From: Pseudomonas baltica
GTDB taxonomy: Bacteria; Pseudomonadota; Gammaproteobacteria; Pseudomonadales; Pseudomonadaceae
NCBI RefSeq assembly: GCF_014235765.1
Contig: NZ_JACMYH010000002.1
Location: forward strand, 434,001-498,000
DNA length: 64,000 nucleotides
Reading direction: 5' to 3'
Positions 1-8,044 of the stretch are shown here, piece after piece. The notes below the pieces were generated by a model. It was not told where the DNA came from. It saw only the letters and a program-made list of their open reading frames with translations, and did no database searches. The position numbers and the translations under genes are program-made. Numbering within the stretch: the stretch's first letter is position 1; every line of letters begins with the position of its first letter.

Positions 1-1
1 G

Positions 2-277
2 CGCAAGCGCCGCTTGATGGATGCCCTGAGTCTCGATCCGCTCGAGGAGGCATCCGAAGAGAAGGCGCCCAAGTCGGAGGAGCGCGGTGGTCTCGACCGA
101 TGGCTGGTGTTCGTGAACCCGATAGACCGGGAGATTCTTGTGCTGCGATTCGTCGCGGAGCTGGAATTCCAGGAAATCGCCGACATCATGCACATGGGCT
201 TGAGCGCCACCAAAATGCGGTACAAGCGGGCTTTAGATAAGCTCCGCGATAAATTTGCAGACCTGTCCGAAACTTAG
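2..277 (+). CDS. sigX: ECF sigma factor SigX, C-terminal part (5' end outside window)
   Basis: The frame is open from the window edge, so only the last 91 residues are seen. They contain the sigma region 4 helix-turn-helix, with the run FQEIADIMHMGLSATKMRYK near the C-terminus, as expected for the -35-binding domain of an extracytoplasmic-function sigma factor. The gene directly downstream, in the same direction, is oprF. That arrangement is the classic Pseudomonas sigX-oprF pair, in which SigX drives part of oprF transcription and responds to envelope state. The identity rests on this domain plus context; the N-terminal region 2 is not in the window. Confidence 0.9.
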   Translation, partial: RKRRLMDALSLDPLEEASEEKAPKSEERGGLDRWLVFVNPIDREILVLRFVAELEFQEIADIMHMGLSATKMRYKRALDKLRDKFADLSET

Positions 278-302
278 TTCGGCGCAAAGGTCTCTAACCT
301 AC

Positions 303-326
303 CGGCAAGGTCTGCTAGACTTGCCG
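303..326 (+). terminator. Bulged hairpin between sigX and oprF
   Basis: CGGCAA and TTGCCG pair, followed inward by GTCT/AGAC after one bulged G, with loop GCT, giving a 10-bp stem. A second smaller stem (GCCCC/GGGGC, 334-349) follows. There is no clear T-run, so this may be a leaky terminator or attenuator that lets some sigX transcripts read into oprF. Known work on Pseudomonas describes partial co-transcription of these genes; the role here is inference. Confidence 0.45.
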
Positions 327-380
327 TCAAGCTGCCCCGGATGAGGGGCGCTTAACAATCACCAGATGGGGATTTAACGG

Positions 381-1418
381 ATGAAACTGAAAAACACCTT
401 GGGCCTTGCCATTGGTTCTCTCGTTGCCGCAACTTCATTCGGCGTATTGGCACAAGGCCAAGGCGCAGTTGAAATCGAAGGCTTCGCCAAGAAAGAATAC
501 TACGACAGCGCTCGCGACTTCAAAAACGACGGCAACCTGTTCGGTGGCTCGGTTGGTTACTTCCTGACCGACGACGTTGAATTGCGTCTGGGTTACGACG
601 AAGTCCACAACGTTCGCAGCGACAGCGGCAAGAACATCAAGGGCTCCAACACAGCTCTGGACGCTCTGTACCACTTCAACAAGCCAGGCGACATGCTGCG
701 TCCGTACGTTTCGGCTGGTTTCTCTGACCAAAGCATCGGTCAGAACGATCGCAACGGCCGTAACGGTTCCACCTTCGCCAACCTGGGCGGCGGTGCCAAG
801 CTGTACTTCACTGACAACTTCTACGCCCGTGCCGGTGTTGAAGCTCAGTACAACATCGACCAAGGCGACACCGAGTGGGCGCCAAGCGTCGGTATCGGCG
901 TGAACTTCGGTGGCGGCTCCAAGCCTGCTCCAGCCGCTGCTCCAGCTCCAGTGGCTGAAGTCTGCGCTGACTCCGACAACGACGGCGTCTGCGACAACGT
1001 CGACAAGTGCCCTGACACCCCTGCCAACGTTACCGTTGACGCCGATGGCTGCCCAGCCGTCGCCGAAACCGTTCGCGTTGAGCTGGACGTCAAGTTCGAC
1101 TTCGACAAGTCGGTCGTGAAGACCAACAGCTACGGCGATATCAAGAACCTGGCTGACTTCATGAAGCAGTACCCACAGACCACCACCACTGTTGAAGGTC
1201 ACACTGACTCCGTCGGTCCTGATGCTTACAATCAGAAGCTGTCCGAGCGTCGCGCTAATGCTGTCAAGCAAGTGCTGACCAATCAGTACGGTGTTGAATC
1301 CAACCGCGTAAATTCGGTTGGCTACGGCGAAACCCGCCCAGTGGCTGACAACGCCACCGACGCTGGCCGCGCTGTAAACCGTCGCGTAGAAGCTGAAGTA
1401 GAAGCTCAAGCTAAGTAA
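381..1418 (+). CDS. oprF: Major outer-membrane porin OprF
   Basis: Protein of 345 residues. It begins with a signal peptide (MKLKNTLGLAIGSLVAA..., predicted cleavage after VLA or nearby), followed by an N-terminal eight-strand beta-barrel domain. A linker then carries an Ala/Pro-rich stretch and four cysteines (VCADSD, GVCDN, KCPD, DGCP) typical of OprF. The C-terminal OmpA-like domain binds peptidoglycan (GHTDSVGPDAYNQKLSERRA, residues ~275-295). OprF anchors the outer membrane to the cell wall and forms a low-conductance porin. The start ATG has a GGGGA-type ribosome site 8-12 bases upstream. A strong hairpin follows the stop. Length and domain order match the family. Confidence 0.97.
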   Translation: MKLKNTLGLAIGSLVAATSFGVLAQGQGAVEIEGFAKKEYYDSARDFKNDGNLFGGSVGYFLTDDVELRLGYDEVHNVRSDSGKNIKGSNTALDALYHFNKPGDMLRPYVSAGFSDQSIGQNDRNGRNGSTFANLGGGAKLYFTDNFYARAGVEAQYNIDQGDTEWAPSVGIGVNFGGGSKPAPAAAPAPVAEVCADSDNDGVCDNVDKCPDTPANVTVDADGCPAVAETVRVELDVKFDFDKSVVKTNSYGDIKNLADFMKQYPQTTTTVEGHTDSVGPDAYNQKLSERRANAVKQVLTNQYGVESNRVNSVGYGETRPVADNATDAGRAVNRRVEAEVEAQAK

Positions 1419-1436
1419 TTAGCTACCGCTTCAACG

Positions 1437-1466
1437 AAAAGCCCGGCTCATGTCGGGCTTTTCTTT
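1437..1466 (+). terminator. Rho-independent terminator of oprF
   Basis: An 11-bp stem, AAAAGCCCGGC / GTCGGGCTTTT (one G-U pair), with loop TCAT, followed by TTCTTT. It lies 18 bases after the oprF stop. Confidence 0.9.
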
Positions 1467-1565
1467 GCCTGCGATTTGGCCTGTGCCACCCGCCACCATA
1501 CCTAACCGGCCGCGGATCTGGCACAATCGCACCCCTCTATCGCTTCCTCGGAGCCAAGCCCGCCT

Positions 1566-2594
1566 ATGTACAATCTGGCCCGCCAGCTGCTGTTCAAATT
1601 GTCCGCTGAAACCTCCCATGACTTGTCGCTGGACCTTATCGGCGCCGGTGGCCGTCTGGGTCTCAATGGCCTGCTCGCCAAGCCGCCGGCGCGCCTGCCG
1701 GTCACGGTCATGGGTCTGCAGTTCGACAATCCGGTGGGGCTGGCAGCGGGGCTGGACAAGAACGGTGCGGCCATCGACGGCTTCTCCCGGCTGGGTTTCG
1801 GCTCGGTGGAAATCGGCACGGTGACCCCACGTCCACAGCCGGGCAATCCAAAGCCGCGTTTGTTTCGCCTGCCTGAAGCCTGCGCAATCATCAACCGCAT
1901 GGGCTTCAACAACCTGGGTGTCGACAACCTGGTCGAGCGCGTCAAGGCGGCCAAGTATCGGGGCGTGCTGGGTATCAATATCGGCAAGAACCTCACCACC
2001 CCGGTCGAGCGCGCCGTGGACGACTACCTGATCTGTCTGGACAAGGTCTACGACCACGCCAGCTACATCACCGTCAACATCAGCTCGCCCAATACCGCCG
2101 GCCTGCGCAGCCTGCAGTTCGGTGACTCGCTCAAGCAGTTGCTAGACACGCTGGCAGCACGGCGCGTGGTGTTGGCCGGGCAAAGTGGCCGGCATGTGCC
2201 GTTGGCGATCAAGATCGCCCCGGACATGAGCGATGAAGAAACCGCACTGGTGGCGCAGGCGCTGGTCGACGCAGGTATGGATGCAGTGATCGCCACCAAT
2301 ACCACCCTCAGCCGGGTCGGTGTCGAGGGGCTGGTTCACGCAGACGAAGCCGGTGGGTTGTCGGGAGCGCCGGTGCGGGAGCAAAGCACTCACATCGTCA
2401 AGGTGCTGGCGCAGACCTTGAACGGCAGATTGCCGATCATTGCAGCAGGCGGGATCACAGAGGGTGGGCATGCGGCCGAAAAAATCGCCGCGGGTGCCAG
2501 TCTGGTGCAGATTTATTCGGGCTTCATCTACAAGGGGCCTGCACTGATCCGCGAGTCGGTGGACGCTATCGCGGCGCTTCGCGCCAGGCAATGA
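1566..2594 (+). CDS. pyrD: Dihydroorotate dehydrogenase (quinone), class 2
   Basis: Protein of 342 residues catalysing the fourth step of pyrimidine synthesis, dihydroorotate to orotate, with FMN and respiratory quinone at the inner face of the cytoplasmic membrane. The N-terminal helix ([19 protein letters not shown]) is the quinone-binding extension that separates class 2 from class 1. FMN-barrel signatures are visible: [13 protein letters not shown] (~58-70), [36 protein letters not shown] with the catalytic serine region, and IAAGGI near the end. It stands alone between two hairpins. Confidence 0.96.
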   Translation: MYNLARQLLFKLSAETSHDLSLDLIGAGGRLGLNGLLAKPPARLPVTVMGLQFDNPVGLAAGLDKNGAAIDGFSRLGFGSVEIGTVTPRPQPGNPKPRLFRLPEACAIINRMGFNNLGVDNLVERVKAAKYRGVLGINIGKNLTTPVERAVDDYLICLDKVYDHASYITVNISSPNTAGLRSLQFGDSLKQLLDTLAARRVVLAGQSGRHVPLAIKIAPDMSDEETALVAQALVDAGMDAVIATNTTLSRVGVEGLVHADEAGGLSGAPVREQSTHIVKVLAQTLNGRLPIIAAGGITEGGHAAEKIAAGASLVQIYSGFIYKGPALIRESVDAIAALRARQ

Positions 2595-2607
2595 TTCGAG
2601 GCGCGAT

Positions 2608-2628
2608 AGGGGCCTCGCAGAGGCCCCT
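2608..2628. terminator. Perfect 9-bp hairpin between pyrD and rmf
   Basis: AGGGGCCTC - GCA - GAGGCCCCT, a perfect inverted repeat starting 13 bases after the pyrD stop and lying between convergent genes. It has no T-run on the plus strand, so it may act as an mRNA 3'-end stabiliser or as a shared bidirectional terminator. Confidence 0.55.
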
Positions 2629-2682
2629 GGGCGCTAGCCCGCCGCCCTGGTTGGGCGTGCATGGTGAAAAGGAAAAAGAGTG

Positions 2683-2898
2683 TCAGCCGACGGCGTGAAG
2701 TTCGTTGAGCCTATGGATCCCCGCAGTGCCGGTCATACCGTCCCAGTTGTCGCCGCGTCCTTCGCGCCAGCCGTTGATCCAGGCTTGGCGTACCGACGGT
2801 AGAGTAAAAGGGCAAAGCTCGCGGGATTTGCCATGGATGCCATACTGGTATCCGCGTAGAAATGCTCGTTCCAACGGATCACGCTTAAGTCTTCTCAT
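2683..2898 (-). CDS. rmf: Ribosome modulation factor
   Basis: Small basic protein of 71 residues beginning MRRLKRDPLERAFLRGYQYG, with the family motif RQAWINGWREGRGDNWDG near the C-terminus. RMF binds 70S ribosomes in stationary phase and drives formation of inactive 100S dimers. The start was set at the ATG in front of MRRLKRD because this gives the usual family length (E. coli RMF is about 55 residues; pseudomonad versions are ~70) and an AGAGGG ribosome site lies upstream. The same frame stays open for a further ~170 codons upstream, but that part shows no RMF similarity (see findings). A small hairpin lies in its leader at 2938-2953. Confidence 0.93.
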   Translation of the reverse strand: MRRLKRDPLERAFLRGYQYGIHGKSRELCPFTLPSVRQAWINGWREGRGDNWDGMTGTAGIHRLNELHAVG

Positions 2899-3431
2899 AG
2901 GGTGTTGCCCTCTGTCTATTGACTGTAATGTCCCGTTGGCCTCGTGTGAGGCCAGGCAGATGATCTGCCGGTATCGCGCTCGCTGCCGGCGTGGCGAGCA
3001 GTGATGTCTTCGCCATTGCGGCGACGACCTGAGGTGATTTCTAAACGTTGAACTGCGCGATGTGAATGATCGTTTTGTCATAAGCACGTAACCATTTCGC
3101 GGTATGGGCAATAAGTAAGCAGGTGCTTCAAGCTTCACTCGACTGCTAGCCCGTCCAAGACAAGGCTTGCAGTATGCAATGAGGTCAATATGCCATTGCG
3201 AATCATCTCGATTCCAGTGACGTGAAAAATCGACGAAGGGTCGCGCAGGCGATGCCTTTTTCAGCAGAATCAGGTTCTGCCCCGGCTTCTCGCTTATCAA
3301 GGCGGCGGGTGGGGTGGATTGACACCACGGTGGTGTCGCTCGGGCGCTCCATTGCGTAAGGCGCCTGGTTGAACCTCGAGACGGCAATGCGCTTGCCGTC
3401 TCATCAATGCCCAAATGGGCCAGGAAGTACC
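2899..3431. other. 533-bp intergenic region between divergent rmf and rlmKL
   Basis: No convincing gene. It holds the divergent promoters of rmf and rlmKL. Visible structure: a hairpin GGCCTC-GTGT-GAGGCC at 2938-2953 in the rmf leader; a near-perfect palindrome GACACCAC-G-GTGGTGTC at 3321-3337; a perfect 10-bp hairpin GAGACGGCAA/TTGCCGTCTC at 3378-3402; and a small hairpin GCCC-AAAT-GGGC at 3409-3420 just before rlmKL. The middle (about 3030-3260) is clearly richer in A+T than neighbouring genes. Confidence 0.6.
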
Positions 3432-5708
3432 ATGTCGGACCGTTTTGAACTGTTTCTCACATGCCCCAAGGGCCTCGAAGGCTTGCTTGCCGAAGAAGCC
3501 ACCGCCCTGGGCCTGGAAGAAACCCGCGAGCACACCTCCGCAGTGCGCGGCATGGCCGACATGGAAACCGCCTACCGGCTGTGCCTGTGGTCGCGGCTGG
3601 GCAACCGCGTGCTGCTGGTGCTCAAGCGCTTTGCCATGAAAGATGCCGAAGACCTCTATCACGGCGTTCTGGATGTCGAGTGGCAGGACCACCTGCTGCC
3701 CGACGGCACCCTGGCCGTGGAATTCAGCGGGCATGGTTCGGGCATCGACAACACTCACTTCGGTGCGCTGAAGGTCAAGGATGCCATTGTCGACAAGCTG
3801 CGCACGCCCAGTGGCGAGCGTCCCAGCGTCGACAAGCTCAACCCGGACCTGCGCGTCCATCTGCGCCTGGACCGCGGCGAGGCGATCCTCTCGCTCGATC
3901 TGTCCGGACACAGCCTACACCAGCGTGGCTACCGCCTGCAGCAAGGCGCTGCGCCGCTCAAGGAAAACCTTGCAGCCGCCATTCTGATTCGTGCGGGCTG
4001 GCCGCGCATCGCCGCCGAGGGCGGCGCACTGGCCGACCCGATGTGTGGTGTGGGGACCTTTCTGGTAGAGGCGGCCATGATTGCCGCCGACATCGCACCC
4101 AACCTCAAGCGTACGCGCTGGGGCTTCAGCGCCTGGCTCGGTCATGTTCCGGCCACCTGGCGCAAGCTGCACGACGAGGCGCTGGCAAGGGCCGAAGCCG
4201 GGTTGGCCAAGCCAGCCTCGTGGATTCGCGGCTACGAAGCCGACCCGCGGTTGATCCAGCCAGGCCGCAACAACGTGGAACGCGCCGGCCTCAGCGACTG
4301 GATCAAGATCTACCAGGGCGAGGTGGCGACGTTCGAGCCGCGTCCCGATCACAACCAGAAAGGCCTGGTCATCTGCAACCCGCCGTACGGCGAGCGGCTG
4401 GGCGATGAGGCCAGCTTGCTGTACCTGTACCAGAACCTGGGCGAACGCCTGCGCCAGGCCTGCCTGAACTGGGAAGCGGCGGTGTTCACCGGTGCCCCCG
4501 ACCTGGGCAAGCGCATGGGTATCCGCAGCCACAAGCAGTATTCGTTCTGGAACGGCCCGTTGCCGTGCAAGCTGCTATTGATCAAGGTGCTGCCAGATCA
4601 GTTCGTCACCGGTGAGCGACGTACGCCCGAGCAGCGCCAGGCCGCGCGTGAGCAAGCCGAGCAGGTGGATACCGCGCCAGCGCTGGCCGATCCGTATGCA
4701 CGAGTGAACAAGAACGGCAACCCAGTCAAGCCGGCCCCGGCGCCCGCGCCCGTGGTTGAACAGGCGCGGCTGAGCGAAGGCGGGCAGATGTTCGCCAACC
4801 GCTTGCAGAAGAACCTCAAGACCCTGGGCAAATGGGCACGTCGCGAGGGTATCGATTGCTACCGTGTGTACGATGCGGACATGCCTGAATATGCCATGGC
4901 CATCGATCTGTACCACGATTGGGTGCACGTGCAGGAATACGCCGCGCCCAAGTCGATCGACCCTGAGAAGGCTTCGGCACGCCTGTACGACGCCCTGGCG
5001 GCGATTCCGCAGGCACTGAACATCGACAAGAGCCGGGTCATCATCAAGCGCCGCGAGCGCCAGAGCGGGACGCGCCAATACGAGCGCCAGAGCGCTCAGG
5101 GCCAGTTCACCCAGGTGCAGGAGGGCGGCGTGCAGTTGTTGGTGAACCTGACGGACTACCTGGATACCGGGCTGTTTCTCGATCATCGGCCAATGCGCCT
5201 GCGCATTCAGAAAGAGGCAGCGGGCAAGCGTTTCCTCAACCTGTTCTGCTACACCGCCACGGCGAGCGTGCATGCGGCCAAGGGCGGTGCGCGCAGCACG
5301 ACCAGCGTCGACCTGTCCAAGACCTATCTGGATTGGGCACGGCGCAACCTGTCGCTCAATGGTTTCTCGGACAAGAACCGCCTGGAGCAGGGCGATGTGA
5401 TGGCCTGGCTACAGGCCAGTCGTGACGAATACGACATGATTTTCATCGACCCGCCGACCTTCTCCAATTCCAAGCGCATGGAAGGGGTGTTCGATGTGCA
5501 GCGCGACCACGTCGAGCTGCTGGACCTGGCGGTCGCAAGGTTGGCACCGGGGGGCGTGGTGTATTTCTCCAACAACTTCCGCAAGTTCCAGCTGGACGCC
5601 AATTTGGCAGAGCGCTATGCGGTCGAGGACATCACGGCGCAGACAGTGGATCAGGATTTCGCGCGCAACGGCAAGATCCACCGGGCCTGGAAGATTCAGG
5701 CGCGGTGA
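3432..5708 (+). CDS. rlmL: Bifunctional 23S rRNA methyltransferase RlmKL (m2G2445 / m7G2069)
   Basis: Protein of 758 residues made of two fused methyltransferases. The N-terminal half has a ferredoxin-like/THUMP region (~1-160) and the RlmL N2-guanine methyltransferase with GVGTFLVEAAMIAAD (~215) and catalytic NPPYGERLGD (~318). The C-terminal half is the RlmK m7G methyltransferase with FLNLFCYTATASVHAAKGGA (~622) and FIDPPTFSNSKRM (~678). Together they modify helices of domain V of 23S rRNA. I chose ATG 3432 (MSDRFELFLTCPKGLEGLL), which matches the family start, over an in-frame ATG 63 bases upstream that would place the leader hairpin inside the gene. Confidence 0.95.
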   Translation: MSDRFELFLTCPKGLEGLLAEEATALGLEETREHTSAVRGMADMETAYRLCLWSRLGNRVLLVLKRFAMKDAEDLYHGVLDVEWQDHLLPDGTLAVEFSGHGSGIDNTHFGALKVKDAIVDKLRTPSGERPSVDKLNPDLRVHLRLDRGEAILSLDLSGHSLHQRGYRLQQGAAPLKENLAAAILIRAGWPRIAAEGGALADPMCGVGTFLVEAAMIAADIAPNLKRTRWGFSAWLGHVPATWRKLHDEALARAEAGLAKPASWIRGYEADPRLIQPGRNNVERAGLSDWIKIYQGEVATFEPRPDHNQKGLVICNPPYGERLGDEASLLYLYQNLGERLRQACLNWEAAVFTGAPDLGKRMGIRSHKQYSFWNGPLPCKLLLIKVLPDQFVTGERRTPEQRQAAREQAEQVDTAPALADPYARVNKNGNPVKPAPAPAPVVEQARLSEGGQMFANRLQKNLKTLGKWARREGIDCYRVYDADMPEYAMAIDLYHDWVHVQEYAAPKSIDPEKASARLYDALAAIPQALNIDKSRVIIKRRERQSGTRQYERQSAQGQFTQVQEGGVQLLVNLTDYLDTGLFLDHRPMRLRIQKEAAGKRFLNLFCYTATASVHAAKGGARSTTSVDLSKTYLDWARRNLSLNGFSDKNRLEQGDVMAWLQASRDEYDMIFIDPPTFSNSKRMEGVFDVQRDHVELLDLAVARLAPGGVVYFSNNFRKFQLDANLAERYAVEDITAQTVDQDFARNGKIHRAWKIQAR

Positions 5709-5718
5709 TTCACCGAGA

Positions 5719-5750
5719 GGGGGCGCTGCCTTTGCAAGCAGCGCGCCCCC
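5719..5750. terminator. Bidirectional terminator between rlmKL and dacB
   Basis: GGGGGCGCTGC pairs with GCAGCGCGCCCCC (2-nt bulge), loop CTTTGCAA, between two convergent stops only 63 bases apart. Confidence 0.75.
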
Positions 5751-5771
5751 CTTCCAGAGGGTTTGGGTGGA

Positions 5772-7232
5772 TTACTGGATGTTGGGCGAAGTAGACGCGG
5801 CTTTTGGCTGCGAATACAGATCCAGCAGTGCCTGATCCAGTACCGACGAGGCGCCCCACGGGCGTGGGTCGTTGAGAATGGCGACCACCGCCCAGGTGTT
5901 GCCATTGCTGTCGCGGCTGTAGCCGGCGATGGCGCGAACGGTGTTCAGGGTGCCGGTCTTGATGTGGCCTTCACCTTGCAGGGCCGTGCGCTTGAGGCGC
6001 TTGCGCATGGTGCCGTCCATGCCGACGATCGGCATCGACGCCATGAACTCGGCAGCGTACGGACTTTTCCAGGCCGCCTGCAGCAAGGTGGCCATCTCCC
6101 GCGCGCTGACGCGCTCGTCACGCGACAGCCCCGAGCCGTTCTCCATCACCAGATGCGATGCGGTGATGCCCTTTTTCGCTAGCCACCCACGAATCACCCG
6201 CTGCGCGGCCTTGGCGTCGTCGCCGTCGGCCTCGTTGCGATAGCGCTCGCCCAGGCTGAGGAACAGCTGCTGAGCCATGGTGTTGTTGCTGTACTTGTTG
6301 ATGTCGCGAATGATTTCCACCAGATCCGGCGAAAACGCCCGCGCCAGTACTCGCGCGCTCTTCGGCACGGCCCCTAGACGGTCGCCGCCCTGGATGCTGC
6401 CGCCCAGTTCGTTCCAGATGGCCCGCACCGCGCCGGCTGCATAGCTTTGGTGGTCGAGCAGCGACAGGTAGGTTTGCGAGCTGCAGCCCTCGGCCAACTG
6501 GCCGCTGACCACCACGGTCATGCCGTCGGCCTGGGTGATCGGGTTGTAGCGCACGTCGCCCGTGCACTTGGTGCCGGGCAGGGCCTTGACCTGGTTGTCG
6601 ATGCGGATGGTCGCGATCGGCGGTTCGACCGACACCAGCACCTTGCCGGTGTCGTTGCGGGTGACGAAGCGCAGCGCCTTGAGGTTGACCAGCAGCGAAT
6701 CCGGACGCACCAGGAACGGTGCGTTTTCGTCGCCGCCGTCGTCGTTGAACGCTGGCAGTTGCGGCTGCACGAAATGGCTGCGGTCCAGCACCAGGTCACC
6801 CGTCACCTGGCGCACGCCGTTGGCGCGCAGGTCGCGCATGAGCAGCCAGAGCTTTTCCATGTTCAGCTTGGGGTCGCCGCCGCCCTTGAGGTAGAGGTTG
6901 CCGTTGAGCACGCCGTTGCTCAGGGTGCCGTCGGTAAAGAATTCGGTCTTCCACTGGTAGGTCGGCCCCAGCAACTCGAGTGCTGCATAGGTGGTGACCA
7001 GCTTCATGGTCGAGGCCGGGTTGACTGACACGTCGGCGTTGAACACGGTCGGGCTGCCGGGGCCGTTGAGCGGCAGCATGACCAGTGACAGTGCATCGTT
7101 CTGCAGCTTGCTGGCCTTGATGGCTTGCTGAACCTTGGGCGGCAGGGTGGTGTTAAGGGGGGCGGCAGCGATGGGAAATGCCAGTGGCAACATCAGGCCG
7201 GCGAGCAGTATTGGACGAAGAGATTTGATCAT
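5772..7232 (-). CDS. dacB: D-alanyl-D-alanine carboxypeptidase/endopeptidase PBP4
   Basis: Protein of 486 residues with a signal peptide (MIKSLRPILLAGLMLPLAFPIAAA), so periplasmic. All three active-site motifs of the S13 penicillin-binding family are present: SxxK as STMK (~75), SxN as SNN in NKYSNNTMAQQ (~313) and KTG in HIKTGTLNTVR (~426). The long insertion between the first and second motif is typical of PBP4. It trims D-Ala from pentapeptides and cleaves cross-links; in Pseudomonas, loss of dacB is known to raise AmpC expression. The gene is monocistronic, convergent with rlmKL and divergent from the MarR gene. Confidence 0.95.
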   Translation of the reverse strand: MIKSLRPILLAGLMLPLAFPIAAAPLNTTLPPKVQQAIKASKLQNDALSLVMLPLNGPGSPTVFNADVSVNPASTMKLVTTYAALELLGPTYQWKTEFFTDGTLSNGVLNGNLYLKGGGDPKLNMEKLWLLMRDLRANGVRQVTGDLVLDRSHFVQPQLPAFNDDGGDENAPFLVRPDSLLVNLKALRFVTRNDTGKVLVSVEPPIATIRIDNQVKALPGTKCTGDVRYNPITQADGMTVVVSGQLAEGCSSQTYLSLLDHQSYAAGAVRAIWNELGGSIQGGDRLGAVPKSARVLARAFSPDLVEIIRDINKYSNNTMAQQLFLSLGERYRNEADGDDAKAAQRVIRGWLAKKGITASHLVMENGSGLSRDERVSAREMATLLQAAWKSPYAAEFMASMPIVGMDGTMRKRLKRTALQGEGHIKTGTLNTVRAIAGYSRDSNGNTWAVVAILNDPRPWGASSVLDQALLDLYSQPKAASTSPNIQ

Positions 7233-7393
7233 GTGCGTGAAAACCCTGCAGGCGAGGGGTGACGAAAACGAGGGCCATATAAGGAAATGAAGACCCCCAC
7301 TACGGGTGAAACGCCAGCATTATGCCCCAAGCGTTGCGTGCTTTGGCCAGCCACGATCGGGATCGGGTGAATTTTTCCAGTGAAAGCGACCGA

Positions 7394-7453
7394 CAGATCT
7401 ATCTGTTAGCAAGCTAACCATTGCCTTGACATTGTCTGCCTAAGCAGTAACAT
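7394..7453 (+). promoter_or_regulatory. Promoter and double inverted repeat upstream of the marR-emrAB operon
   Basis: A sigma-70 promoter is visible as TTGACA (7426-7431), 16 bases, TAACAT (7448-7453). Immediately upstream lie two adjacent palindromes, CAGAT-CT-ATCTG (7394-7405) and GTTAGC-AA-GCTAAC (7405-7418). The second has the size and A/T-centred form of a MarR-family operator and sits next to the -35 box, where bound repressor would block polymerase. That the MarR protein downstream binds here is inference. Confidence 0.7.
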
Positions 7454-7499
7454 TATGTTTCGAAGATGTGTTCACACTGTCGGGACAGCTTGCCAGCCC

Positions 7500-7973
7500 A
7501 TGAATCACTACACCCCCGAGACCTTCCATACCTGCAATCTGGGCCTGCTGCTGGGCCGTGGATCGGCGTTGAAGGACCGTCTGCTGGACGCGCACCTAAT
7601 GCCTTACGGGGTAACCGCGGCGCAATTCAAGGTGCTGATCATCAATGCGCGGTTCGGTATCGACACACCGGCGGAAATGTCCCGCTACCTGGCGCTGGAC
7701 AGCGGTTCGATGACACGCATGCTCGACCGCCTGGAACACAAGCAGCTGATCAGGCGCCAGCGCAGCGCCGCCGATCGACGCCAGGTGCAGCTGGTGCTGA
7801 CCGAAGAGGGGCAGGCACTGGCGGCACGCTTGCCGGTCATCGGTGCCAATGCCATGAACGAGCTGGTGGGCATGCTCGAACGCGAAGAAATCGTCGAATT
7901 GGAACGGATTCTCACGAAGCTGCTGCAGGCTTCCGGGGACCCTCTGTTGGCGCTGGGTACCGCCGCTGGGTGA
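7500..7973 (+). CDS. MarR-family transcriptional repressor of the efflux genes
   Basis: Protein of 157 residues with the winged-helix fold of MarR/EmrR regulators: TPAEMSRYLALDSGSMTRMLDRLEHKQLIRR is the helix-turn-helix region (given in two parts in homologues), followed by the wing SAADRRQVQLVLTEEG with the conserved DxR. Start ATG 7500 (MNHYTPETF) is preferred over 7455 because the predicted promoter -10 box ends at 7453, which would leave no leader. The following gene pair encodes a drug efflux pump, and regulators of this type usually repress such pumps until a phenolic or hydrophobic ligand binds. The inducer is not known. Confidence 0.88.
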   Translation: MNHYTPETFHTCNLGLLLGRGSALKDRLLDAHLMPYGVTAAQFKVLIINARFGIDTPAEMSRYLALDSGSMTRMLDRLEHKQLIRRQRSAADRRQVQLVLTEEGQALAARLPVIGANAMNELVGMLEREEIVELERILTKLLQASGDPLLALGTAAG

Positions 7974-8044
7974 ACCCGCCGCCGTGAGACCCCGGACCGA
8001 CCTGCTCGATGCAACACCGACCGAACCCTTTCAGGTGAACTGCC

